Shown one piece after another: positions 17,509 to 25,389 of a stretch of 64,000 bases of DNA. Origin of the DNA: Actinomycetota bacterium (GTDB lineage Bacteria > Actinomycetota > Thermoleophilia > Solirubrobacterales > Solirubrobacteraceae). The position numbers and the translations under genes were made by a program. Numbering within the stretch: position 1 is the stretch's first letter; each line of letters opens with the position of its first letter. A model generated the notes under the pieces. The model was given only the letters and a program-made list of their open reading frames with translations, ran no database searches and had not been told where the DNA came from. The stretch is taken from contig WLOQ01000001.1 of the NCBI GenBank assembly GCA_009699245.1, positions 62,001 to 126,000 of the forward strand, given 5' to 3'.

Positions 17509-18389
17509 CGCGCCGATCGCACCAGGCCGGCGGCGAGACCCGTCGCGCCCGCGAGGTGATGGGCGACGTGCAGCGGCACGGCGAGCGCCGCCTCACGTCG
17601 GCCGCGCACGCGGGCGACGAGGCGGATGAGCGGGACGTCGGTGGCCGCGAAGCCGGCGAGCGCCGCGAGGCTCACGCGCGGGCGCCCGAGGACGAGGCCA
17701 CCCGCCGCAGCGACCGCGAGCGCCGCCTGGAGCCGATGACGCGCGCCGAGATTGAGCGCACCGGCTCCCGAGCGGTGCTCGAGCAGCAGCTCGGTCCAGG
17801 GCAGCGCCCGCTCGAACGCGTCGGAGCGCAGCATGCCGCCGACCGTGAGCTCCTTGAGGTGGGTCCCCTGCGCCCGAGGGTCGAGCAGGATGCGCTCCCC
17901 GCGAGCGCGCAGCCGCAGGCCGAGGTCCACGTCCTCCAGCCAGCGGCGCTGCGGATCGAAGCCGCCCACGCGCTCGAAGGCGCTGCGCCGCACGGCGCCG
18001 AGACCCGACCAGAAGGTCTCCGCCTCGCCGGCCCCGGCGACATGGACCGCGTGGTGCAGGAGGAACCGGAATCCGCTCGCCACGCCGCACCCCGCGGGCC
18101 GGTCGTCGTACGCGCCGAAGACCGCAGCGAGACCCGGGTCGCGGTCGAGTGCGCCGACGAGCAGCGCGAGCGCATCCCGCTGGACGACGACATCGGCGTC
18201 GACGAAGATCAAGAGGTCGCCGGAGGCGCGGACCGCGCCGGCGTTGCGCGCCGCCGCGGGCGTGCGCAGGTCCTGATCGCGCACGACGACGAGCTCGTGC
18301 TCAACGCCCTCGCTGACCGCCAGTGCAGCGAGGCAGCGGTCGAGGCCGGGGGCGGCGTCGGTCGCCGGGACGATGACCGAGATGCTCAT
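17490..18389 (-). CDS. Family 2 glycosyltransferase with membrane C-terminus
   Basis: The protein has 299 residues. ISVIVPATDAAPGLDRCLAA opens the GT2 fold, AARNAGAVRASGDLLIFVDADV carries the DxD-type motif (VDAD near residue 68), and GGFDPQRRWLEDVDLGLRL is the ED-containing acceptor segment. The C-terminal third is hydrophobic and is probably membrane associated. The 3' end overlaps the convergent ABC ATPase gene by 19 bases. It probably adds a sugar to the glycan exported by that ABC system; this is inferred from position. Confidence 0.87.
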   Translation of the reverse strand: MSISVIVPATDAAPGLDRCLAALAVSEGVEHELVVVRDQDLRTPAAARNAGAVRASGDLLIFVDADVVVQRDALALLVGALDRDPGLAAVFGAYDDRPAGCGVASGFRFLLHHAVHVAGAGEAETFWSGLGAVRRSAFERVGGFDPQRRWLEDVDLGLRLRARGERILLDPRAQGTHLKELTVGGMLRSDAFERALPWTELLLEHRSGAGALNLGARHRLQAALAVAAAGGLVLGRPRVSLAALAGFAATDVPLIRLVARVRGRREAALAVPLHVAHHLAGATGLAAGLVRSARQTPPR

Positions 18390-18421
18390 CGCGCCTGAGT
18401 CTCTCAGAGGCGCGCTTGCGG

Positions 18422-18694
18422 CTAGGAGGTGCCGGTCTGCAGGGCCGCGGCGGGCGCGCTCTGCGTGGAGGCGGTGTCGCTGGCCACCGTGGTCGCGGCC
18501 TGGTGCGCACTCGCGGTGCTCGCCGTCGCCTGGGTCCCGGCGGACGCGGCGCTCGCGGGGCTGCCGTGGATCTCCTTGTAGGTCAATCCGCCGGCGGCGA
18601 GGAGCAGCGTGGTGAGCGCGCCGGCGATGAGCGAGCGGCGGCGCGCGTCACGGCGGCGGGCGAGGTCACGGAGTCGGATGTCGTTGGACGTCAT
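18422..18694 (-). CDS. Small single-pass membrane protein of unknown function
   Basis: The protein has 90 residues. A basic N-terminus (DLARRRDARRR) is followed by one hydrophobic segment (SLIAGALTTLLLAAGGLTY, about residues 21-39) and a low-complexity Ala/Ser/Thr tail. The charge pattern puts the N-terminus in the cytosol and the tail outside. I do not recognise a family. It is divergent from the secreted protein gene at 18800, with a 105-base gap. Confidence 0.55.
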   Translation of the reverse strand: MTSNDIRLRDLARRRDARRRSLIAGALTTLLLAAGGLTYKEIHGSPASAASAGTQATASTASAHQAATTVASDTASTQSAPAAALQTGTS

Positions 18695-18799
18695 GCGAGC
18701 AGGATCGGCGGCGTCCCTGAGGCCAACCTTGGAGACCGATGAGGATTCTCTGAGAGTCCCGCAGGTTCGGTTCGCCGCCGCGCGGGGATACTGGGCCGC

Positions 18800-20236
18800 G
18801 TGACGTGCCTTCGGTTCCGCCTCCCGGCCTGTGCCATCGCGATGCTGGCCGCCGTCGGTGCGCTCAGCGCCTCCGCCGAAGCCGCGCCGCTGGCCGGCGT
18901 GCTGGCGACCGACGCGTCGAACGGACCGATCGCGGCGTACTCGAACACGGCGGCGTGGAGCCGCTGGGACCCGGCGGTCGCGGGGTACCGCCTCGTCGTG
19001 GACCGCGGCGGCGCCATCCGCACCCTGGCCGTCCCGCCCTCCAGCAGGCCGTTCGAGGTGACGGCGGGACGGGGGCCGGACGGCGCGACCTGGCTCGTCT
19101 GGGCACGCTGCGCGGGCGACTCCCAGAGTGAGCCGACAGCCTGCGACATCGAGGGGTACGACCTGGGGACCGACCGTCCAAAGACCTTCCCGTTCGCCGC
19201 TCGGGCCGACACGATGGAGCGTGCGCCGGCGATCAACGGCACCCGCATGGTGTACGTGACCGGACTGTCGTCCGGCGTCGCACGCGTCCACCTGCGCCAC
19301 GTCGACGGCAGCGGCGACCGGATCGTCTCCGTCCTCCCGCGCTCGACCTGTGCACTCTCGATCGACGACGAGTGCTTCGCCGTCACGCGCACGACGCCGC
19401 TCGCGTCGGCGCTGCGCGGCTCGCGCCTCGCCGTCGCCTCACGCGTGAGCACCACGACCGGTGGCGACGTCGGGATCTGCGGCCTCGCGAGTGTGCGTCT
19501 GCTCCACCTCGACACGCGGGCCGTGCGCACACTCGACACCGCGGTCTGCGGACTCAGCGGTCAGGGCATGCGCGACGTGGCGTTCGATGCCGACAGTCGC
19601 CTGTGGTGGCGGCAGAGCTGCAGCGGTGACGCCAGCGCCTGTCAGGGCACACGCGGTGGCCCGTTCCGTCAGACCGCGAGCGGCCTCCAGCGGCTGATGA
19701 CCGGCGTCGGCTCACGGCTCTCGGGCATCGCGGTGGCGACGCGCACGCCGGTCGTGGGCGCCCGCGCCGCCGGCTCGCCTCCCGGGTGCTTCATCACGCC
19801 GCTCGAGATCGAGTACCGCTGCGGGACCGTGACGGCGTTCACCACGCCGAGCTTCGCGGCCGTCTCTGCGCCGCGCCAGCTTCCGCCGTCGGGATACGTG
19901 ACGGTGCGCGGCACGAGTCGCGTGCGCCTCCTGAGCCCCCCGGCGACCATCGCGTGCTCGCGCGGGGACATCCGCCCGCGGCCCGGCGCGACGCTCTGGG
20001 CCGGCGCGAGCTGGGTGAACGGCCGACTGCGCGTCGCCGGCCCCGCCGTCCCGGTCAGCGCACGCTCCGGCGGGCGAACATTGCGGGACACGATTCCCGG
20101 CGGCACGGCGGGCCAGCAGACCGCGCGGATCGTGCTCGGCGGCCCATCGCATGCGTGCGGGCGCACGTGGACGCTGACCTACCGCCCGCCCGGCGCTGCG
20201 CCCATCAGCTTCACGACGCGCGTGCTCGCGCGCTGA
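18800..20236 (+). CDS. Secreted protein of unknown function, possible beta-propeller
   Basis: The protein has 478 residues. It has a signal peptide (short basic start, LPACAIAMLAAVGALSASAEA) with probable cleavage before APLAG. The mature part has repeated short strands with motifs such as WLVWARCAGD, PAINGTRMVYVTG and LRGSRLAVASRV, which resemble TolB/WD-like propeller blades of surface proteins. It has many cysteines, probably paired outside the cell. The start is GTG at 18800. No catalytic motif was seen, and a function is not assigned. Confidence 0.65.
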   Translation: MTCLRFRLPACAIAMLAAVGALSASAEAAPLAGVLATDASNGPIAAYSNTAAWSRWDPAVAGYRLVVDRGGAIRTLAVPPSSRPFEVTAGRGPDGATWLVWARCAGDSQSEPTACDIEGYDLGTDRPKTFPFAARADTMERAPAINGTRMVYVTGLSSGVARVHLRHVDGSGDRIVSVLPRSTCALSIDDECFAVTRTTPLASALRGSRLAVASRVSTTTGGDVGICGLASVRLLHLDTRAVRTLDTAVCGLSGQGMRDVAFDADSRLWWRQSCSGDASACQGTRGGPFRQTASGLQRLMTGVGSRLSGIAVATRTPVVGARAAGSPPGCFITPLEIEYRCGTVTAFTTPSFAAVSAPRQLPPSGYVTVRGTSRVRLLSPPATIACSRGDIRPRPGATLWAGASWVNGRLRVAGPAVPVSARSGGRTLRDTIPGGTAGQQTARIVLGGPSHACGRTWTLTYRPPGAAPISFTTRVLAR

Positions 20237-20259
20237 GCTGACGGATCGGTCCCCCGGCC

Positions 20260-21225
20260 TCAGGGCTGGAGGACGACCTTGCCGACGAGGTCCTCGGCGC
20301 GCATCGACTCGAGGCCCTCTCGCGCCTGCGCGAGCGGCAGCACACGGTCGATGACCGGTCGGCGACCGCTCGTCCCGAGCAGCTGCATCATGTCCTCGAG
20401 CTCCTCGCGCGTGCCCATCGTCGACCCGACCACGCGCAGCTGGAGGAAGAAGACGCGGGCGAGATCGGCGGGCGGAGCGCCGCCCGTCGTCATCCCCGAC
20501 ACGACGATCGTGCCGCCGGGGCGCAGCGACTTCAGCGAGTGGTCCCAGGTCGCCTCGCCGACGGTCTCGATGACGGCGTCGACGCGCTCCGGCAGCCGCG
20601 CGCCGCTCTCAAACGCGGCGTCGGCGCCCCAGGCGAGCGCCTGCTCGCGCTTGGACTCGGTGCGGCTCGTGACCCAGACGCGCAGCCCGGCCGCGGCGCC
20701 GAGGGCGATCGCGGCGCTGGCGACACCGCCGGTCGCGCCCTGCACGAGCACGGTCTGACCGGGGAGCACGTCGGCCTTCACGAAGAGCATGCGGTACGCG
20801 GTGAGCCACGCCGTCGGCAGGCAGGCGGCCTCCTCGAAGGAGAGCCACGACGGCTTCGGGACGAGGTTGCGCCGCGGCACCATCACCTGCTCGGCGAGCG
20901 TCCCCTGATGACGCTCGGAGAGCAACGAGCGCTTCGGGTCGAGCGTCTCGTCGCCGCTCCAGCCCTCGCTCGAGACGACGCCGTGGACGACGACCTCGTT
21001 GCCGTCGGGGTCGACGCCCGCGGCATCGGTGCCGAGGATCATCGGGCACTGCTCAGCGGCCAGCCCGTAGCCGCGCAGCGACCAGAGATCGTGGTGGTTG
21101 AGCGCGGCGGCGCGGACGTCGACCGTGACCCAGCCCGCGGGCGGCTCGGGCGCCGGGCGCTCACCGACGATCAGGCCTGAGAGCGGATCGGCGTCGTTGA
21201 TCTGGCTGGCGTACGCGGCGAGCAT
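20260..21225 (-). CDS. Medium-chain dehydrogenase/reductase, zinc-free quinone-reductase-like
   Basis: The protein has 321 residues. A GroES-like N-terminal domain (AAALNHHDLWSLRGYG, then MILGTDAAGVD) is followed by a Rossmann domain with VLVQGATGGVASAAIALG near residue 156. The four-cysteine structural zinc site of classic alcohol dehydrogenases is absent, so it fits the NADPH-dependent quinone or enone reductase branch. The ATG at 21225 is preferred to a TTG one codon earlier. It lies downstream of the hydrolase gene with a 16-base gap, so it is probably co-transcribed. Confidence 0.85.
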   Translation of the reverse strand: MLAAYASQINDADPLSGLIVGERPAPEPPAGWVTVDVRAAALNHHDLWSLRGYGLAAEQCPMILGTDAAGVDPDGNEVVVHGVVSSEGWSGDETLDPKRSLLSERHQGTLAEQVMVPRRNLVPKPSWLSFEEAACLPTAWLTAYRMLFVKADVLPGQTVLVQGATGGVASAAIALGAAAGLRVWVTSRTESKREQALAWGADAAFESGARLPERVDAVIETVGEATWDHSLKSLRPGGTIVVSGMTTGGAPPADLARVFFLQLRVVGSTMGTREELEDMMQLLGTSGRRPVIDRVLPLAQAREGLESMRAEDLVGKVVLQP

Positions 21226-21241
21226 CAAGCGGATCCTCGGG

Positions 21242-22213
21242 TCAGAGCAGGTCGCGGCAGAACGAGATGAGCGCCGAGTTGAAGATCTCGGGCTGCTCCC
21301 ACGACACGAAGTGGCCGGCGTCGGGGATCATGAACGGGCCGACGAGCTTCGCGTAGCCGATCTTCGCGCGGCGGCACATCTGCGGGCCGTTGATGACCTT
21401 GTCCTCCATCCCACAGAGGATCAGCGTCTCGGTCTTCGTGTTCTTCTCGAAGAGCATCGGCACCTCGGAGAGCAGCTCCGGCTTGGCACTCGTCTCGTAG
21501 AACGAGAGCGTCGCGTGCAGCACATCGGCGTCCATGAACGGCTCGGCCTGGAACGCGGCGGACGCGTCGTCGAAGGCGCCGGGGGCGGCGAGAGGGATGA
21601 CGGGCCCACCCTCGCGCCACGTGCGACCAAGGTAGAAGCCCTTGATGAACTCGCGGCGCTTCTCGGGCGTGTCGAGGGAGGCGACGAGCGCATCGCGATC
21701 GGCCTGGATCGACATGTGGTCGGAGATCTCGAGGATCTCCTCGAACTGATCGCTCGGGATGCCGGCCGCGTGATACTCGTCGTAGACGGCGGGCGAGAAC
21801 CCGTTCCAGACGACCTGGCGGATGATCTGGTCGGGGAAGCGGATCGCCATGTCCTGCGAGGCCATCGACCCGAAGTCGTATCCGGCGAGGACCCAGCGCT
21901 CGTGCCCGAGCGACTCCATGAGCGCATGCATGTCGCGGGAGACGTTGGCCGCGTCCGCGTGCTGCGCGCGGTCGGCGGGCACCGGCGAGTCGCCCCAGCC
22001 GCGGTTGTCCGCGACGACGACCTCAAAGCCGGCCTCGGCGAGCGGCTGGATGTTCTTGTAGTAGATGCGCTTGGTGCCCGGCCAGCCGTTCATCAGGAGC
22101 AGCGGCACGCCGCCGACACCCTCGCGGATGTAGGCGAGCTCGACACCGTCGCGCACCGTCGCGCGATGGATCTGGAAGGCGTTGGGGTCGAGCGGATTGA
22201 TGGCGTGAGTCAT
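21242..22213 (-). CDS. Alpha/beta hydrolase, epoxide-hydrolase-like
   Basis: The protein has 323 residues. The oxyanion segment LLMNGWPGTKR replaces the HGxP of epoxide hydrolases, VADNRGWGDSPVP follows, and the nucleophile elbow is GYDFGSMAS, so the nucleophile is Asp as in epoxide hydrolases and haloalkane dehalogenases. The catalytic His is in DAGHFVSWEQP. The substrate is unknown. It has the strongest ribosome binding site noted in the window (AAAGGAGAGG) and follows a tRNA gene on the same strand. Confidence 0.85.
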   Translation of the reverse strand: MTHAINPLDPNAFQIHRATVRDGVELAYIREGVGGVPLLLMNGWPGTKRIYYKNIQPLAEAGFEVVVADNRGWGDSPVPADRAQHADAANVSRDMHALMESLGHERWVLAGYDFGSMASQDMAIRFPDQIIRQVVWNGFSPAVYDEYHAAGIPSDQFEEILEISDHMSIQADRDALVASLDTPEKRREFIKGFYLGRTWREGGPVIPLAAPGAFDDASAAFQAEPFMDADVLHATLSFYETSAKPELLSEVPMLFEKNTKTETLILCGMEDKVINGPQMCRRAKIGYAKLVGPFMIPDAGHFVSWEQPEIFNSALISFCRDLL

Positions 22214-22220
22214 TGCGGTG

Positions 22221-22230
22221 CCTCTCCTTT
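22221..22230 (-). promoter_or_regulatory. Strong Shine-Dalgarno sequence for the hydrolase gene
   Basis: The minus strand reads AAAGGAGAGG seven bases before the ATG at 22213. It fixes the start of the hydrolase gene and contrasts with the weak or absent sites of most neighbouring genes, which rely on overlapping stops and starts. Confidence 0.75.
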
Positions 22231-22268
22231 AGTCCACATGGCCGCGCCCGTACGGCGCGTCCTCGAAG

Positions 22269-22341
22269 TGGAGCCAGTCGGGATCGAACCGACGACCTCC
22301 TGCTTGCAAAGCAGGCGCTCTCCCAGCTGAGCTATGGCCCC
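22269..22341 (-). tRNA. tRNA-Ala (anticodon TGC)
   Basis: The gene is 73 bases on the minus strand. The acceptor stem starts GGGGCCA and pairs with TGGCTCC, including the G3:U70 wobble that identifies alanine tRNAs. The anticodon stem-loop CCTGC-TTTGCAA-GCAGG gives anticodon TGC, and the T-arm has GGTTCGATCCC. CCA is not encoded. Confidence 0.96.
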
Positions 22342-22361
22342 GCGATGCGGGAGTGTACGGA

Positions 22362-22790
22362 CTAGAAGTCGAAGTCCTTCGGCGGCTTCTGGTCGAACCA
22401 CAGACGCTCGTGCTCCGGCGTCTCCTCAAGGAAGTCCGGGGCCTGCTCGAGCTCGTCCTCGGCGTCGAAGAGCGTGGGCCCATGGCCCGCCGACAGCTCG
22501 ACCGCTTCGGACTCCTCGAGCGAAAACTGCTGCGTCGCCTGCTCGACGTGCGGCTCGGACTCGGGCTCCGCCTCCGGCTCCCGCTCGTCCTGCGGTTCGA
22601 GCGCTTCCGGCTCATGCTCGGCGACCGAATCTTCCACCTCGTGCGCGGACTCCTCAGGAGCCGGCGGCATGGCGGCGGGCCCCGAGGCGCTGAAGGCCTC
22701 TTCCTCGAGGCGCGCAACGACATCGGGGTCGGCACCTGAGCGACGCTTCAGCTCAAGATGCTCGCGGATCGCATCATCCAGGAGACCCAT
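22362..22790 (-). CDS. Small acidic protein of unknown function
   Basis: The protein has 142 residues. It starts with an amphipathic helix (MGLLDDAIREHLELKRR), has a very Glu/Pro-rich centre and ends with LWFDQKPPKDFDF. I have the impression that this head-and-tail pattern recurs in actinobacterial hypothetical proteins, but no function is known to me. The middle is probably disordered. It lies between two tRNA-Ala genes, 20 bases from one. Confidence 0.65.
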   Translation of the reverse strand: MGLLDDAIREHLELKRRSGADPDVVARLEEEAFSASGPAAMPPAPEESAHEVEDSVAEHEPEALEPQDEREPEAEPESEPHVEQATQQFSLEESEAVELSAGHGPTLFDAEDELEQAPDFLEETPEHERLWFDQKPPKDFDF

Positions 22791-22886
22791 CGCCCGACAG
22801 CGTACCCGCCCGGCCCGTGGAGCGGGAGCGCGGGCGGGACGACGACCCGTCAGGGGCGCGGCGGCGGTTACACTCTGCGATCTCGC

Positions 22887-22959
22887 GGGGCTATAGCTCA
22901 GTTGGGAGAGCGCCTGGATCGCACCCAGGAGGTCGGGGGTTCGAGTCCCCCTAGCTCCA
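22887..22959 (+). tRNA. tRNA-Ala (anticodon CGC)
   Basis: The gene is 73 bases. The acceptor stem GGGGCTA pairs with TAGCTCC, including the G3:U70 wobble. The anticodon arm CCTGG-ATCGCAC-CCAGG gives anticodon CGC (codon GCG, expected to be common in this GC-rich genome), and the T-arm has GGTTCGAGTCC. CCA is not encoded. The next gene starts only 13 bases downstream. Confidence 0.95.
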
Positions 22960-22972
22960 TCCCCGAGGACCG

Positions 22973-24493
22973 ATGCCGTCCGATCGTCACCCACGCTCCC
23001 GCCGCCATCCTGCCACGGGGACCGCGGTCGCCATCCTTGATCGCGACAGCTGGGATGGCGACACCGACAACCTCGTCGTGGTCGATCCTGACGCTCGGCT
23101 GGTGCTCTTCATTCCGCGCGACCTGTGGTGCCCGCAGCTCGGCGACCGGGTGAACGCAGCTTGGCGCCTCGGCGGCGCGGCCGGCCTCAAGGCGGCGCTC
23201 GCCGAACACGGCGTCACGATCGACGGTGGCCTCTGTCTGCGGCGCTCGGCGTCCGTGCGGTTCCTCGAGCGGGTGAGCGTGACCGTGCCGGTCGATCGCC
23301 CGCTCGTCTTCCGCTATCCGCTGGCTCCCGAGGAGCGCCTCCGCGACGGCGCGAAGCTCGTGCGCTTTGATCCCCCTCGCGAGCTCCTCGAGGGAGAGCG
23401 CCTGCACCAGTGGCTCGGCGCGCGCTCGCTGCCGGATCGTCACGGCTCGGACCTGTCGCGCATTCCGCGGCAGGTGATCCTCCTGCGCCGACTCGTCGAG
23501 GAGGGGGCGCCCTTTGCGGAGATGCTGGACAACGGCGAGCTTCTGCGCAGCTGGGGCGACGGCGTGATCGACACGCTGCGCGGCGTCGGTCCGGATTGGA
23601 CGTTCGAGATCCTCGGGGGCGTGCACGACGCGCTGATCGACGGGAAGATGGTGCTCGTCCGCGACCCCTCCCCGGCCCCCGTCCGGCTGGCGCGGGCCCC
23701 GCTGCGGCGGCTGCGCTGGGGGCGCGCCCGGGCGATGACCGCGCGGCGCCGCTTGCGGCTCATCGCCGTGCTCGCGGTCCGAGACGAGGCGGCCCACCTT
23801 CCCTCGTGGCTCACCAACGTCGCGGCCCAGGTCGACGCGATCGTCGCCCTCGACGATGGATCGCGCGACGGCTCGGCCGAGATCCTGCGCAGCCACTCGT
23901 CCGTCGCGGAGGTCCTCGCGAATCCCATCGATCGCCCGCGGTGGGATGAGGTCGGCAACCACCATGCCTTGGTGGCATGCGCCCTGCGCCACGGAGCCGA
24001 GTGGATCGTCGCCCTCGATGCCGACGAGCGGCTCGAGCGCCGCTTTCGCGACCGCGTCGAGCGGGCCATCCGGCGCGGCCGCGCGCGCGGGATCGAGGCG
24101 TTCGCGCTGCCGGTCCTCGATCTCTGGGACTCGCCGCACGCGTTCCGCGTCGACGGCCACTGGGGCAGTCGGCGGGTCCCCCGTCTCTTTCGCGCGCGGG
24201 CGGACCACGACTTCGATGAGCGACCGCTGCACGCCGCGAAGGCGCCGCTGCAGGCGCGCCGGCGGGGGGAGTTCCCGAAGGCGGGCGCGCGCATCTACCA
24301 CCTCGGGATGCTCAGCCGCGAGGATCGGACGGCGCGGCGGGCCCGCTATGAAGCGCTCGACCCAGACCGCCACTGGCAGCCCATCGGCTACGCGCACCTC
24401 ACCGACGAGACGGGTCTGCGCCTGCGGCGCGTCCGCGCGCTGCGCGCGTTTGCGCCGCTGCCCGGTGACGGCCCTGCCACGCGCCCGCGCTGA
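22973..24493 (+). CDS. LCP-domain (LytR-CpsA-Psr) protein fused to a family 2 glycosyltransferase
   Basis: The protein has 506 residues in one uninterrupted frame. Residues about 17-230 look like an LCP phosphotransferase: DSWDGDTDNLVVVDPD (25-40), FIPRDLWCP (46-54), RVNAAWRLGGAAGL (59-72), then SDLSRIPRQVILL (159-171), the region that in LCP proteins holds the Arg residues contacting the polyprenyl pyrophosphate. Residues about 262-500 are a GT2 domain with ALDDGSRDGS (292-301) and ALDADERLE (347-355). LCP proteins normally have an N-terminal membrane anchor and act outside the cell; none is visible here. GAGG lies a few bases before the ATG. The 3' end overlaps a convergent glycosyltransferase gene by 95 bases. 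Confidence 0.8.
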   Translation: MPSDRHPRSRRHPATGTAVAILDRDSWDGDTDNLVVVDPDARLVLFIPRDLWCPQLGDRVNAAWRLGGAAGLKAALAEHGVTIDGGLCLRRSASVRFLERVSVTVPVDRPLVFRYPLAPEERLRDGAKLVRFDPPRELLEGERLHQWLGARSLPDRHGSDLSRIPRQVILLRRLVEEGAPFAEMLDNGELLRSWGDGVIDTLRGVGPDWTFEILGGVHDALIDGKMVLVRDPSPAPVRLARAPLRRLRWGRARAMTARRRLRLIAVLAVRDEAAHLPSWLTNVAAQVDAIVALDDGSRDGSAEILRSHSSVAEVLANPIDRPRWDEVGNHHALVACALRHGAEWIVALDADERLERRFRDRVERAIRRGRARGIEAFALPVLDLWDSPHAFRVDGHWGSRRVPRLFRARADHDFDERPLHAAKAPLQARRRGEFPKAGARIYHLGMLSREDRTARRARYEALDPDRHWQPIGYAHLTDETGLRLRRVRALRAFAPLPGDGPATRPR

Positions 24494-25382
24494 AGGCGAG
24501 CTCGAAGACACAGAGCCACGGCAGCGCGACGACGGCCTGTGCGGGTGACGGGGCACTGCGCAGCGCCCAGAGGACATTCGCCGCCCCGCCAGCGCGTGGA
24601 GGCCGGGGCGCGAGTCGCCCGAACTGGCGCCCCGTCTGGAAGAGCTTGCGCACCGTGTCGAACGGCAGGGGCCGGTAGGCGTGGCGCACCGTTCCGGCGG
24701 GGAGATAGTGGATCTCGAAGCCCTGATCGCGCAGACGGACGCTGTGCTCGGAATCCTCCGAGCGCTCGTGGGTCTCGTCCCAGCCGCCGACCGCATCGAG
24801 GACCTCGCGACGAAAGACCGCGGCGCCGGAGGCCTCGAGCGCGCCGGTGCGCAGGCCCAGTTGCGGCGCGGACCAGCGCGGCCCATCGCGGTAGAACCGC
24901 AGCCGACCGCGCAGGCCGACGGGCTCGGGCAGCGCCTCCGCGGCGAGCCGCCTGCCGATGCCGGCGGCGTGGTGGAGGTGGCTCGCACGCGCGCCCCACG
25001 AGTCACCCGCGGGGAGCACGTCGAAGCGCACGACGGCCGCACGCGGGTGCGCCTCGAGGTACCCCAGGGCGACCGCGGCGTAGTGGGGCGCGAGCTCGTA
25101 GTCGTCGGCGACGATCGCGACGAACCGCCCGCGCGCGGCGGCCACGCCGAGGTTGCGCGCGGCGGCGATCCCGCGATGGTCATGCCGCACGTGGCGGATG
25201 CGCGCATCGGCCGCCGCCCGCTCTGCGACGACCGCTTCGGTCTGCGGACCGGACCCGTCATCGGCGGCGACGATCTCGATCGTCGCCGACGTGCCCTGCG
25301 CCGAGAGGGACGCAAGGCAGCGACCGAGGAGCGGGGGACGCTCGTACGTCAGCACCACGATCGACAGATCGGGCCGCTCCAT
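24399..25382 (-). CDS. Family 2 glycosyltransferase
   Basis: The protein has 327 residues. LSIVVLTYERPPLLGRCLASL opens the fold, IVAADDGSGPQTE gives the first acidic pair, and the usual DxD is represented by IVADDYELAPH. The acceptor segment GGWDETHERSEDSEHSV holds an ED pair. It probably extends a surface glycan. Its last 95 bases overlap the convergent LCP-GT2 gene, an unusually long antisense overlap of two conserved proteins, so the exact C-terminus of one of them may be non-essential. Confidence 0.87.
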   Translation of the reverse strand: MERPDLSIVVLTYERPPLLGRCLASLSAQGTSATIEIVAADDGSGPQTEAVVAERAAADARIRHVRHDHRGIAAARNLGVAAARGRFVAIVADDYELAPHYAAVALGYLEAHPRAAVVRFDVLPAGDSWGARASHLHHAAGIGRRLAAEALPEPVGLRGRLRFYRDGPRWSAPQLGLRTGALEASGAAVFRREVLDAVGGWDETHERSEDSEHSVRLRDQGFEIHYLPAGTVRHAYRPLPFDTVRKLFQTGRQFGRLAPRPPRAGGAANVLWALRSAPSPAQAVVALPWLCVFELAFSAGAWQGRHRAAAQTRAARGRAAGADPSRR

Positions 25383-25389
25383 CGTGCGG

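Noticed and set aside
22269-22959. tRNA-linked integrative element
   Set aside because: No integrase, no direct repeat of a tRNA end and no foreign base composition were seen nearby.
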